Of a stretch of 39,951 nucleotides of DNA, positions 23,373-32,545 are shown piece after piece. Position numbers and translations under genes: made by a program. Positions within the stretch are counted from its first letter, which is position 1. Each line of letters starts with the position of its first letter. The stretch is taken from positions 23,673-63,623 of the forward strand of contig JAENYU010000008.1 in NCBI GenBank assembly GCA_016841625.1, in the 5' to 3' direction. Under the pieces are notes generated by a model that was not told where the DNA came from, searched no databases, and saw only the letters and a program-made list of their open reading frames with translations. Origin of the DNA: Methanobacteriota archaeon (GTDB taxonomy: Archaea; Halobacteriota; Methanosarcinia; Methanosarcinales; Methanosarcinaceae).

Positions 23373-25904
23373 TTATATGTGAAACTTTATTCCGGTGTGG
23401 TTCAGCAAGCTGTAAGCCCGGACTTTGATAAAATCTGTTATAAGAAAGGCAGTCAACGAATATCCCCAGACAAAAAAGGCAAGTTTCCAGCCCATTGCAG
23501 GAAGCAAGAACCCATACACGGTAATTAGTGTGGCAATCATCTGTGTAACTATTACCGCTACAAATAAGGGTTTGGCCGGTTTTACCGACCAGAAATAGCC
23601 TTTTGTCCTTGCAACAAATATTGTTAAATGGCCTGCTACGGAAAGTTTCAGGTATATGAAAGACTGGAGGACTTCATGGGAAAGCTGAAAAACGTGAAGG
23701 CCTATGTAAAGGATTCCGAATGAACTGATAACTCCAACAACCCCGAGAATGGTTGCCATACTCAGCAAAGTCCGCATATCCCATTTTTCCGGTAGATCGG
23801 AGTATTTGACATTATCGTAAGCAATGGTCATTATCGGGGCATCATTTAGAAGCGCAAGCAAAACTATCATCAGGGAAGTTACGGGATAAAACTTAAACAC
23901 CAGGATTGAAAGCGTTATGAAAAGCAGGACTCGAGTTGTTTCGGTAATGCGGTACAGGGCATAATTGTTCATCCGCTGGAATATCTTACGGCTCTCTATG
24001 AGCGCATTGACAATGACGGAAAGCCCGGGCTTTGTCAGCACGATGTCAGCAGCTGACTTTGCTGCGTCCATAGCCCCGGCAACAGCAATGCCTGCATCCG
24101 CCTTTTTCAGGGCTGGCGCATCATTGACCCCGTCTCCGGTCATGCCTATGATGTGGCCCCTTTGCTGCAGTAACTCCACGATATGGTACTTATGCTCCGG
24201 GAAAACCTGGGCAAAACCATCCGCATCTTCGACTATTTTCTCTGCTTTCCTGTCAGGCAGGTCCAGAAAGGACGTTGCAAGCATGATATCCGGCTTTAAG
24301 TTTACCTGCCTGGAAATCTCCTTTGCAATAGCAAGATGGTCTCCGGTAATCATTTTTACATCCACACCCATGGCCTGTGCAGTCCTGATGGTTTCTGCGG
24401 AATCTTCACGGGGAGGGTCGTAAAGGGCAAGAAGCCCTGCAAAATGCCAGTTCCCCTGAGCATCGGTCCTGCCAACCCCCAGGGCCCGGTACCCCCTGGA
24501 GGCAAACTCGTTAATGTATTCCTCAACCCGGGATTCGGGCGTATCCTCACTGTCCACAGTAACTTTACTGTCCGTGGTAATTTTACTGGCCACAGTAACT
24601 TCACTGTCCACGGAAACTTCACTTTCCATGAGAGCCGAAATTACCTGAGGTGCCCCTTTTGTTACCAGGAACCTGTTGCCAGCAGAGTCCTCTACTGTGG
24701 CTTCGGTCCTTTTTGAAACCGGGTCAAAAGGCTTGAATGAAAGTACCCTGTAGCTTCCGGCCAGCTCGGAAAAATCCTGCAGGGTCTTTGTTCCGGCAAG
24801 AATTGCATCATCAATCGGGTCCCGGTCCTCTCCCCTTGAAGCCAGGCTGGCAAAAAGAAGCACATCGTTTTCGGAAAAATCCTGAAAAGGGTTTATTTCA
24901 GTCAGAACCAGCTCGTTTTTGGTAATGGTACCGGTCTTATCCGAACACAGGATATCCATTCCGGCCATTTCCTCGACAGCCGCAAGCTTACTGACTATAG
25001 CTCCATCTTTGGCCAGAGAAATTGCACCTACTGCCATGCTCACCGATAGAACCGCAGGCAGAGCTGCCGGGATTGCTGCTACAAGCAGGACAAGCGCAAA
25101 CTGGAAAAACTCCAGCAGGCTTTCGTGGCGGAAGAGCACCACAAGAAATGTAAGGGCTACAAGCACAAGGGCAAAAACAATAAGGTAATCCCCTATCTTG
25201 ATGACAGCCTTCTGGAAGTGGCTCTGGATTTTTGCCTCTTCGACCAGCTTTGCAGTCCTGCCAAAGAAGGTGGCCATGCCGGTTGCAACTACCAGCGCAT
25301 CCATTTCCCCCTGCCGGATAACGGAGCCTGAGTATGCAACATCGGACACATGCTTTTCCACGGGGAGAGATTCCCCGGTTAATGCCGACTCGTCTATCAG
25401 CAGGTAATCTCCGTTTATGAGCTTAACATCAGCAGGGAAAATATCCCCCAGACGGAGGCGAATTATATCCCCGGGTACTATTTCATGAGCAGAGATTTCA
25501 AGCCATTTGTTATCCCTGCGCACCATTGCTTTCAAAGCCAGTTTCTGCTTCAATAATTCAATAGCATTGTCGGCTTTATTCTCCTGCCAGAAGCCCACTG
25601 TTACATTCAACAGCAGCAGCGCAAGAATAATCGCAAAATCATCCCACCGGTGCAGGACTGCCGACAGGACTGCTGCAACTTCGATCATCCAGGGAATGGG
25701 CCCCCAAAAATAGCCTAAGAACTTGACAAGCGCACTGGTTTTCTTTTCCGTGATTTCATTGGGCCCGTATTTTTGAAGCCTCTCTTTTGCCTCCACAGCA
25801 CCAAGTCCACCTTCATTTGAAGAGAGTTTCTCCAGGAGCTCGGCTACAGATGCTTCTTTTGCTTCATCCGCACTAATGATGTTTTGAATAAGAAAGATAG
25901 CTAT
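23373..25904 (-). CDS. P-type H+-ATPase (P3A, plasma-membrane type)
   Basis: From GTG 25796 the protein has 807 residues: P-domain DKTGT with the phosphorylated Asp286, the actuator motif LTGES (139-143), the hinge GDGVNDAPALKKADAGIA and eight to ten helices. The opening WGPIPWMIEVAA and the lack of heavy-metal CxxC domains fit the P3A proton pumps. Residues 391-420 are an inserted Val/Asp/Ser/Thr repeat in the nucleotide-binding domain. Homology continues upstream of the GTG (SVAELLEKLSSNEGGLGAVEAKERLQKYG), the normal N-terminal domain, but that open stretch has no ATG/GTG/TTG. ATA 25904 has GGGGG 7 nt upstream; ATT 25877 is an alternative. I give the ATA boundary, 843 residues. Confidence 0.88.
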   Translation of the reverse strand: MAIFLIQNIISADEAKEASVAELLEKLSSNEGGLGAVEAKERLQKYGPNEITEKKTSALVKFLGYFWGPIPWMIEVAAVLSAVLHRWDDFAIILALLLLNVTVGFWQENKADNAIELLKQKLALKAMVRRDNKWLEISAHEIVPGDIIRLRLGDIFPADVKLINGDYLLIDESALTGESLPVEKHVSDVAYSGSVIRQGEMDALVVATGMATFFGRTAKLVEEAKIQSHFQKAVIKIGDYLIVFALVLVALTFLVVLFRHESLLEFFQFALVLLVAAIPAALPAVLSVSMAVGAISLAKDGAIVSKLAAVEEMAGMDILCSDKTGTITKNELVLTEINPFQDFSENDVLLFASLASRGEDRDPIDDAILAGTKTLQDFSELAGSYRVLSFKPFDPVSKRTEATVEDSAGNRFLVTKGAPQVISALMESEVSVDSEVTVASKITTDSKVTVDSEDTPESRVEEYINEFASRGYRALGVGRTDAQGNWHFAGLLALYDPPREDSAETIRTAQAMGVDVKMITGDHLAIAKEISRQVNLKPDIMLATSFLDLPDRKAEKIVEDADGFAQVFPEHKYHIVELLQQRGHIIGMTGDGVNDAPALKKADAGIAVAGAMDAAKSAADIVLTKPGLSVIVNALIESRKIFQRMNNYALYRITETTRVLLFITLSILVFKFYPVTSLMIVLLALLNDAPIMTIAYDNVKYSDLPEKWDMRTLLSMATILGVVGVISSFGILYIGLHVFQLSHEVLQSFIYLKLSVAGHLTIFVARTKGYFWSVKPAKPLFVAVIVTQMIATLITVYGFLLPAMGWKLAFFVWGYSLTAFLITDFIKVRAYSLLNHTGIKFHI
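24537..24626 (-). repeat. In-frame 18-bp repeat in the P-type ATPase gene
   Basis: Imperfect 18-bp units such as ACTGTCCACAGTAACTTT (plus-strand reading) encode repeated (T/V)DS(E/K)VTV-type peptides. They lengthen a loop of the nucleotide-binding domain between KGAPQVISALM and EYINEFASRGYRALG. Confidence 0.85.
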
Positions 25905-26101
25905 AGGATGTCCCCCTTTCCTTTCCCCAACAAATTAAATATACAACTCTATTATCTTATAGCTTTTATAGAAGCATCTATCCCCTCATCCCTTTCATGT
26001 TCCCAACCCTGATGGGAAAAAAGACGAATTACTTTTTTAAATCTCTGAGACAGGAAAAATTATTCTCTCGATTCTTTTTCCACGATTTACATTCGCTCAG
26101 G

Positions 26102-26116
26102 CCGGGCTTCGCCCGG
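26102..26116. terminator. GC-rich hairpin downstream of the first APC gene
   Basis: CCGGGC-TTC-GCCCGG is a six-bp perfect stem about 60 bases past the stop codon at 26176, flanked by AT-rich DNA. It could aid 3'-end formation, but archaeal terminators are usually simple T tracts, so the role is uncertain. Confidence 0.3.
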
Positions 26117-26175
26117 AAATGTCCCCCCGGCCAAGTTCGGGGTAAGATCCGGACCGACCTCTGTGTTCTTTACAC

Positions 26176-27471
26176 TCAGGCACCTCCGCCTACTGTTTTC
26201 TTTTTCTTTTTCCTCACACCCCTCCAGTACCCCATTCCCACCAGCAGCAGCGGATAAACTACCCACCAGCTGAACCCCGAGACCAGAAATGAAAGTGAAA
26301 CAAACGAGAGCCCCGTAAAAACCCACCGCTTCCACCCAATTTCGAGCTTCCAGTACGAAAGCACCACAAAAGCGTAGAGGAAGACAAAGTTCTGGTCCAC
26401 CAGGAGCACCATTGCCGAAATCGGGACTTTGAAGACGTAGGTTGCGGAGATGAGGAGAAGAGAAACTGCATAAAGCGCCAGCAGAGCAGTGACCGGGATC
26501 GCTCTTCCCGAGAGCTTGCCCAGGGAAGCGGGGAAAATCCCCTCGTTTGCTGCGGAGTAGAGTAGACGGCTGGCTGTGAAGTTCCAGGAGCTTGCGTTTG
26601 CTACCAGGACGATTACGATCAGCCCGAGCAGCAGGTCCCCTCCCGGGGTTAGCTCGACCAGGCCTGCAAGGCCGGAAGCCCCTTTCAGGGAAACGCCACT
26701 TATTTCGGCCCCGGCGGTTGTGAAGGCGAGCATCAGGTAGATGAAGACCACCGCGGCAAAACTCAGCCAGTAGACCCTCGGCACATTTTTTTCCGGGGAC
26801 TCCAGTTCCCCGAGGGAGAAGGAAAAGCTGCCCCAGCCCAGGAAAGCCCAGAAGAGGAGGGCTGCGATTTTCCAGAGGTTTTTGAGGTCCACTCTGCCTT
26901 CCCCTGAGAGGGCTTCAGGGAGGAGGGAGACGCCTGAGACAAAAAAGTCCAGGTTAAAAACAGAAATTACAAGGAGCAAAAGGATCAGGACCATCAGGGC
27001 TGCGTAGTTGACGAGCGAAACTGCCCGGACGCCTGCGAGGTTGAAAAAGGTCATTACCGTTACGATTAGCATGGCCAGCAGCGGAGTGAGGAGAGCTGTG
27101 TTGTCAAAAGGCAGGGAAAAGAGGCGCTGCACATACTCTGCCCCGATAAGGGTAACAGCAGGAAGCCCGGGAATCGAGCCAAAGACCAGGTAGGTAACGG
27201 CGTAGCCGCCCCAGGGTCCGACCGCTTCCTCGGCGTAGCGGGCAAGGCCAGCACTTGTCGGGAACTTCAGGCCGAGGGTTGCAAAGATCCGGATCAGGGG
27301 GAAGACCGCCAGGGAAATCAAAATCCAGCCCAGGACAGCCTCATAGGGGTTCCCGATTTCCAGGACCAGACCCGGGAGGCCGAGGAGGCCGGAGCCTATG
27401 ATCATGGAAATTGCAAGGGCGGCTCCCCTCCAGAGTGTTATTTCCTTCCTCAGCCCGGAACCGGACGTAAT
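26176..27471 (-). CDS. APC family amino acid permease (copy 1), ATT start inferred
   Basis: 431 residues with about 12 helices. It starts with LRKEITLWRG followed by the unwound first helix MIIGSGLLGLPG, the substrate-site motif of APC transporters. The WAFLGWGSFSFSLGELESPEKNVPR segment matches helix 6 and the loop behind it. Its two paralogues follow upstream at 27598 and 29077. The frame is open up to a TAA at about 27505 but has no ATG/GTG/TTG before ATG 27405, which would remove half of helix 1. ATT 27471 lies 4 nt behind GGAGG and gives (M)TSGSGLRKEITLWRG, matching the MTEL... starts of the paralogues. The substrate is unknown; amino acids or polyamines are likely. Confidence 0.88.
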   Translation of the reverse strand: MTSGSGLRKEITLWRGAALAISMIIGSGLLGLPGLVLEIGNPYEAVLGWILISLAVFPLIRIFATLGLKFPTSAGLARYAEEAVGPWGGYAVTYLVFGSIPGLPAVTLIGAEYVQRLFSLPFDNTALLTPLLAMLIVTVMTFFNLAGVRAVSLVNYAALMVLILLLLVISVFNLDFFVSGVSLLPEALSGEGRVDLKNLWKIAALLFWAFLGWGSFSFSLGELESPEKNVPRVYWLSFAAVVFIYLMLAFTTAGAEISGVSLKGASGLAGLVELTPGGDLLLGLIVIVLVANASSWNFTASRLLYSAANEGIFPASLGKLSGRAIPVTALLALYAVSLLLISATYVFKVPISAMVLLVDQNFVFLYAFVVLSYWKLEIGWKRWVFTGLSFVSLSFLVSGFSWWVVYPLLLVGMGYWRGVRKKKKKTVGGGA

Positions 27472-27597
27472 CTGACCTCCTTTATCCCCTTTCCCGATTT
27501 ACACCATGATTTTTGTTTTCAGGCCTTAAAACGCTGATGTTTACCTCGTAATTTCGGCTTTAAGGGCAGCTTTAAGGCCAGCTGACGTCAGCTACGT

Positions 27598-28938
27598 TCA
27601 GTGCTGAAGCCCAGCCGGCAGCTCGGTTTCGTCAGGTGTAAGCACGTATTGCTTTTCTTTTTTTAGGAGTTTCCCCTTTTTGGAAACGGTCCACCTGTAG
27701 TATCCGAGCCCTATCAGGAAAATAGGGTAGATAATTTCCCATGTGAACCCCGAGACCAGAAAGGCAAGGGAAGCAAGGGAAAGCCCTGAAAAGACCCATT
27801 TCTGCCAGCCGGTTTCGGTCTTCCAGTAGGCAAGGATGATGAAGGCATAGAGGAAGACGAAGTTCTGGTTTACCAGCAGGATCAGGTCCGAGACTGAAAT
27901 TTTGAAGATGTAAGTTGCCAGGATCAGGGTAAACGATGAGACAAAAAGGACTGCAAGAGCGGGCACGGGGATGCTTCGCTTCGACAGCTTCCCCAGGCTT
28001 GCCGGGAAGATTCCGGTCCTGCCTCCGGAAAAGAGCAGGCGACTGGCTGTAAAGTTCCAGGAACAGGCGTTTGCTGCAACCACTATGACCATAAACCAGA
28101 CAAGAAGGTCTCCTCCCGGGGTGAAGCGGACAAGGCCTGATAACCCGGCTGCACCCTGGAGAGGGACTCCGGCTGCCTTTGCTCCTGCGCTGATAAAAGC
28201 CAGGAGGAGGTAGATCGAGACCACCAGGACAAAACTAAGCCAGTAGAGGCGGGGGACGTTTTTCTCAGGATCTTTGATTTCCCCGAGAGAAAAGGAGAGG
28301 TTCTCCCAGCCCAGAAAAGCCCAGAAAAGCAGGGCTGCAATGGTCCAGAGCTTCTTAGGGTCCACGTTTACGCCTGAACCTGCGCTACCGTTCAGGGCTT
28401 CTACGGTAAGCCCGAGGCCCGATGTAAGGAAGTTCAGGTTGAAGAGAACAAGCAGACCGATCAAGAGGAAGAGCACGGCCAGGGCTGCATAGTTGATAAG
28501 GGAAATGGCCCTTATGCCTGCCAGGTTTGAAAGGGTCATCAGGATTATGAAGAGGATTGCAAAAAGGGCAACTTCCAATGCAGAAAGGGGTAGTAGCTGC
28601 CGTACGTATTCAGCCCCTACCAGGGCAACGGCGGGGAGCCCGAAGAGGAAAGAGCCTGCGACCAGATAGGAAACCGCATATCCTCCCCAGGGCCCGACAG
28701 CTTCTTCAGCGTAGCGGGCAAGCCCGGCGGTGGAGGGAAATTTCAGGCCCAGGCGGGCGCATATCTGGATAAGAGGCACTGCGACAAGGGAGATCAGCAG
28801 CCAGCCGAGGACTGCCTCGTGGACATTTCCGGCATCAAGAGCCAGGCCGGGGAGCGCAAGGATGCCTGTTCCGATAAGCATGCAGATTGCAAGCCCGAGG
28901 CCTCGCCAGAGGGTTATTGTTTTTCCGAGTTCTGTCAT
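27598..28938 (-). CDS. APC family amino acid permease (copy 2)
   Basis: 446 residues with 12 predicted helices: TLWRGLGLAICMLIGTGILALPG (helix 1), the WAFLGWENLSFSLGEIKDPEKNVPR core, and a charged C-terminal tail (KKGKLLKKEKQYVLTPDETEL). Copies 1 and 3 are homologous along the full length. I start at ATG 28938 (MTELGKT), matching copy 3. An upstream ATG (28956) lies about 15 bases from the TATA-like ATATATATTTAAAT, probably upstream of the transcription start. A motif CTGSCCTTAAAG occurs twice just past the stop. Own promoter likely. Confidence 0.9.
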   Translation of the reverse strand: MTELGKTITLWRGLGLAICMLIGTGILALPGLALDAGNVHEAVLGWLLISLVAVPLIQICARLGLKFPSTAGLARYAEEAVGPWGGYAVSYLVAGSFLFGLPAVALVGAEYVRQLLPLSALEVALFAILFIILMTLSNLAGIRAISLINYAALAVLFLLIGLLVLFNLNFLTSGLGLTVEALNGSAGSGVNVDPKKLWTIAALLFWAFLGWENLSFSLGEIKDPEKNVPRLYWLSFVLVVSIYLLLAFISAGAKAAGVPLQGAAGLSGLVRFTPGGDLLVWFMVIVVAANACSWNFTASRLLFSGGRTGIFPASLGKLSKRSIPVPALAVLFVSSFTLILATYIFKISVSDLILLVNQNFVFLYAFIILAYWKTETGWQKWVFSGLSLASLAFLVSGFTWEIIYPIFLIGLGYYRWTVSKKGKLLKKEKQYVLTPDETELPAGLQH

Positions 28939-29060
28939 TTTTTCGTCGCCGTACATCTAGCATTTAAATATATATTCTTTGGCGAGCGGATTTTTGGCAT
29001 TACTTCCACTGGAAATCCATCAACGCTTTACTCAGGACATTGAGCAGCATATTAAGCGGC

Positions 29061-29097
29061 ACTTACAGGTCTGAACTTACAGGTCCGAACTTACAGG
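29061..29097. repeat. 14-bp tandem repeat across the stop of APC copy 3
   Basis: ACTTACAGGTCTGA, ACTTACAGGTCCGA and ACTTACAGG follow each other. The stop codon of the gene (29077-29079) is in the middle unit and the last codons are in the third, so the repeat was seeded from the gene end. Confidence 0.9.
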
Positions 29098-30423
29098 AAA
29101 CACCGTCTCTTCCATTTCACGGATTTCTTTTTCACGCTTCAGCCGCCTGTTTTTCCTGACAAAGCCGTAATAGCCAAGCCCTGTAAGGGCTACGGAATAG
29201 AGGATTTTCCAGGTAAAACCGGAGACCAGGAAGGAGAGGGAGAGCAGGGAAAGTGCCGAATAGACCCAGCGCCTCCATCCGGTTTCGATCTTCCAGAAGG
29301 AGAGCAGGATGAAACCGTAGAGGAAGAGGAAGTTCTGGTTCACGAGCATGAGCAGGGAGGATATCGGAATCTTAAACAGCCAGGTTCCCAGGATCACAAG
29401 CACGAAGACCGCGTACATGCTCAGGATGCATGCCAGGGGCTGACCACCTTTCGAAAGTTTTCCCAGATATGCAGGCAGGATTTCTTCCTTTCCCGAGGCG
29501 TAGAGGAGGCGGCTGGAGGCAAAGTTCCAGCAGGTCACGTTTGCCACGATCACGATTCCCATCAGCCAGATCAGCAGGTTTCCGGGGGGCGTGAATTTGA
29601 CGAGTTCTACAAGCCCGGACGCCCCTCCCAGAGGGACTCCGCTTGCATCTGCCCCTATGCTCGTTACAGCCAGCATCAGGTAGATGAAAATTGTCAGGAT
29701 AAAGCTCAGCCAGAAAACCCGGGGCACATTCTTTTTTGGGTCCTGAAGTTCCCCGAGCCCGAAGGACATGTTTTCCCAGCCCAGGAAAGCCCAGAAAAGG
29801 AGGGCGGAAATCTTCCATACATTGTAGGGGTCAAGGGTTTCGAAATTACCTGCTGCAATTGCGGATACACCTTTGGAAAGGGCTTCCATGGAAAAACCGA
29901 AGCCTGAGGCAAAGAATTCGAAGTTAAAGTAGGTAAGGGCTGTGATAAGGAAGAGGAGTACGGCAACTGCTGCGTAATTGAAAAGCGAGACCAGCCTGAC
30001 CCCGGCAACTGTTATGAGGGTCATGGTCGTGGCTATGAGAATTGCAAGCAGGTAGACCCCGGAATCAGGCAGGTCAAAGAGGTGCCGGAGGTATTCTCCG
30101 CCGATAAGGGCGACCGCAGGCTCTCCCAGCATAAAAGAGCCGCAGACGAGGGCTGTTACCGCATATCCTCCCCATTCCCCCACAGCTTCCCTGGCATAAA
30201 GGGAAATGCCTCCTGAGTACGGAAATTTCATCCCGAGCCTGGCGCAGATCTGGATCAGGGGCATTGCTGCAAGGATGATCAAAAGCCAGCCGTAGACCAC
30301 TTCCTGCACTGTCCCGACGTCCGCCACGAGCCCCGGCAGCCCCAGCAGCCCCGAACCTATGACCATCAGCATGGCCAGCACCACACCGCGTCCTGGAGTA
30401 ACTGTTTTTTTAAGCTCGGTCAT
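29077..30423 (-). CDS. APC family amino acid permease (copy 3)
   Basis: 448 residues. MTELKKTVTPGRGVVLAMLMVIGSGLLGLPG forms the N-terminus and first helix. The conserved WAFLGWENMSFGLGELQDPKKNVPR is present, and the C-terminal tail is Lys/Glu-rich. This copy differs most at loop positions and near YSGGISLYAREAVGEWGGYAV, where the other two read SAGLARYAEEAVGPWGGYAV. Three adjacent same-strand copies, each behind its own gap of over 100 bases, imply local duplication with separate promoters. Substrates may have diverged. The stop codon lies inside a 14-bp tandem repeat. Confidence 0.9.
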   Translation of the reverse strand: MTELKKTVTPGRGVVLAMLMVIGSGLLGLPGLVADVGTVQEVVYGWLLIILAAMPLIQICARLGMKFPYSGGISLYAREAVGEWGGYAVTALVCGSFMLGEPAVALIGGEYLRHLFDLPDSGVYLLAILIATTMTLITVAGVRLVSLFNYAAVAVLLFLITALTYFNFEFFASGFGFSMEALSKGVSAIAAGNFETLDPYNVWKISALLFWAFLGWENMSFGLGELQDPKKNVPRVFWLSFILTIFIYLMLAVTSIGADASGVPLGGASGLVELVKFTPPGNLLIWLMGIVIVANVTCWNFASSRLLYASGKEEILPAYLGKLSKGGQPLACILSMYAVFVLVILGTWLFKIPISSLLMLVNQNFLFLYGFILLSFWKIETGWRRWVYSALSLLSLSFLVSGFTWKILYSVALTGLGYYGFVRKNRRLKREKEIREMEETVFPVSSDL

Positions 30424-30480
30424 ATTTCATCCCTTCCGAATCAATTAAACATGAGAGCAAATATAAAAAATTAGGTTAAG

Positions 30481-30540
30481 ACCGTGATAAAGATCGTGAT
30501 AAAGATCGTGATAAAGATCGTGATAAAGATCGTGATAAGA
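30481..30540. repeat. 12-bp tandem repeat (ATCGTGATAAAG) x5
   Basis: Five units fill 30481-30540; the first reads ACCGTGATAAAG and the last ends AAGA. The array lies between the start of APC copy 3 and the 3' end of the MFS gene. Confidence 0.95.
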
Positions 30541-30684
30541 AACTTAGTAAAAGCCTTCCAGTCCTATAGCTTTTGCGCTTTTTTACTGACACCCGGAGAT
30601 GTACGGCTAAAAAAAATAGATTGAAGGGCTGTCTAAAAGTCTTCCCTCAAAGCCTTCCCTTATAAGCCTTCTTCAACATCCTTC

Positions 30685-32085
30685 TTAACGCCTGAGCTTC
30701 CCTCTCCCGAGTGAAGCAAAGACCCCGATGAAGCAGAGTACCGAAAAGAGGGTAAAAGCCGTATGCACACTGGTCAGGAGTTCCGAGTGGTATTCGGCAG
30801 TTATTTCCACCCTTCCGATGAAGATAGAGAAAATCATCATGGAAAGCCCCATGCTCAGCATTTGCCCGATCAGGCGCATGGTGCCCATGGTCCCGGAGGC
30901 GATCCCGTAATAGCGCCTTTCCACGGAGCTCATGATTGCATTGGTGTTGGGGGAGGAAAAGAGGGCAAAGCCGAGACCGAGCACCATGAGGATAGCGGTT
31001 ATGTTCCGGAGCGGGGTCTCTTCCGTAAGGAAACTTAAGGCGAAAAGGCAGACCGCTGCAAGTCCCATCCCGACAGAAGCCACGATCCTTGGTTCGACTC
31101 TGTCCGAAAGCTTCCCGGCAAAAGGAGAAAGAAGCGCCATTACCACGGGCTGGGCTACGAGCACGGAGCCTGCTTCGAAAGGAGTAAGCCCCTTGTTGTA
31201 CTGGAGAAAGAGGCTCAGGAGAAAGGCAACTGCAGCCGTTGCGCTGTAGTTGATAAGGGCTGCAAGGTTCGAGAGGGCAAAGGTATGGTTGTCCCGAAAG
31301 AGCCTCAGGTTAATAACCGGGCTTGCCACCTTCATTTCCCAGAAGATAAAGCCCAGCAGCCCCACAAGCCCTGCCGCCAGGAACGCGAAAGCCTTCGTTT
31401 CAGGCACAAGGGAAAGCCCGTAGATAAGGGAAAAGAGCATGAAGCCGTAAATCACGGTGCCCACGAAATCGAATTTTTCTTTCTTGCCGCCCTCCGCAAC
31501 CTTCACCCGGAATGAGAGAAGAAACGCGGCAATGCCCACAGGCACGATAGACAGAAAGATGCTCCTCCAGCCAAAAGCCTCCGCAAGCACTCCCCCAAGG
31601 AAAGGCCCTGCCGAAAGCCCGATGTACACGGCTGACACGTTGATCCCGAGCACCCTGCCCCTTTCGCTCCCCGGAAAGACCGCAGTCAGGAGGGCAATGG
31701 CCGTGGCATAAATCATCGCCCCTCCTATCCCGGCCAGCACCTCGCAGCCGATGAGCATCGGGATCGATACCGAAAAACCGCAGAGTAAAACCGCAAGGGA
31801 ATAAACGATTATCCCGGAAGTGAAAATCTTCTTCATCCCGTAAAGGTCCGCCAGCCTCCCGAAGGGGATCAGCAGCACCGCCGAGGTCAGCAGGTAGGTA
31901 GTAGGAATCCAGCCGAGCAGCACCGCATCCGCCCCGAACTCCCTCCCGATCAGGGGAAGCGCGATGTTGATGGAAGAAGCTATGTAAGGGGACAGGAAGG
32001 ACGCCATTGTCGCTGCAAAGAGCACGCATCTCAGTTCGCGAGGCGTGTATTCGAGTGTATGGGGGGCTTGCCCGGGCTTTGTCAT
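30685..32085 (-). CDS. MFS drug exporter (DHA2, 14-helix type)
   Basis: 466 residues with 13-14 hydrophobic segments. Motif A appears as GRLADLYGMKKIF in loop 2-3, the D1-type motif precedes it (LGWIPTTYLLTSAVLLIPFGRL), and motif C as GLSAGPFLGGVLAEAFGWR. These fit the EmrB/QacA (DHA2) drug:H+ antiporters. The substrate cannot be predicted. The ATG at 32085 is the only good start. A (GTTATGATARR) repeat lies just upstream. No regulator gene is adjacent. It could also be a general multidrug or metabolite exporter. Confidence 0.9.
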   Translation of the reverse strand: MTKPGQAPHTLEYTPRELRCVLFAATMASFLSPYIASSINIALPLIGREFGADAVLLGWIPTTYLLTSAVLLIPFGRLADLYGMKKIFTSGIIVYSLAVLLCGFSVSIPMLIGCEVLAGIGGAMIYATAIALLTAVFPGSERGRVLGINVSAVYIGLSAGPFLGGVLAEAFGWRSIFLSIVPVGIAAFLLSFRVKVAEGGKKEKFDFVGTVIYGFMLFSLIYGLSLVPETKAFAFLAAGLVGLLGFIFWEMKVASPVINLRLFRDNHTFALSNLAALINYSATAAVAFLLSLFLQYNKGLTPFEAGSVLVAQPVVMALLSPFAGKLSDRVEPRIVASVGMGLAAVCLFALSFLTEETPLRNITAILMVLGLGFALFSSPNTNAIMSSVERRYYGIASGTMGTMRLIGQMLSMGLSMMIFSIFIGRVEITAEYHSELLTSVHTAFTLFSVLCFIGVFASLGRGKLRR

Positions 32086-32126
32086 GGGAGTTCTGTCCTT
32101 CCTTTTCGGTACTGCACTGGTAGCGA

Positions 32127-32170
32127 GTTATGATAGGGTTATGATAAAGTTATGATAGAGTTATGAGATA
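32127..32170. repeat. 11-bp tandem repeat (GTTATGATARR) x4
   Basis: Three clear units (GTTATGATAGG, GTTATGATAAA, GTTATGATAGA) and a diverged fourth lie 42 bases upstream of the MFS start codon, in its promoter or leader region. Confidence 0.85.
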
Positions 32171-32399
32171 GAGTAACGGGAAATAAATATTAATGCACAG
32201 GATTGAATAACAAATTGGATAGTATGAAGGAGAAGTTTTGTTTCCGAGGTTTAAAAGAGTTTTCCAAATACCCCGAAAGTCCCTGCCACTTTTTTGAGAT
32301 TCCACCCCCACGCTACGCTTCAGAAGCCGAAGTCAGGTACCGGCACTCTCACCGACCGCGAAGTGCAGCGAAGCGGGCGGTCTTTCCACAATGTGTATT

Positions 32400-32545
32400 T
32401 TGATAACTAAAAAGTGCATCCAGATGACTTTGAGTATATTTTGATAACTAAAAAGTGCATCCAAATGACTGAAAAATGTATTTGGATAAGCAAAAAGTGT
32501 ATCCAAATGACTGAAAAATGTATTTGGGTAACCAAAAAAGGCACC
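32400..32545. repeat. Imperfect ~40-bp repeats (AACTAAAAAGTGCATCCAAATGACT)
   Basis: Alternating blocks of TAACTAAAAAGTGCATCC, AAATGACTGAAAAATGTATT and close variants run from 32403 to about 32545. A minus-strand open frame across them encodes only a repeated hydrophobic peptide and is not a gene. The block is similar in style to the CCAAAAAATA repeats at 21737-21800. Confidence 0.75.

Noticed and set aside
32400-32545. CRISPR-like alternation of repeats
   Set aside because: Units are imperfect and lack unique spacers of constant length; no cas genes are near.
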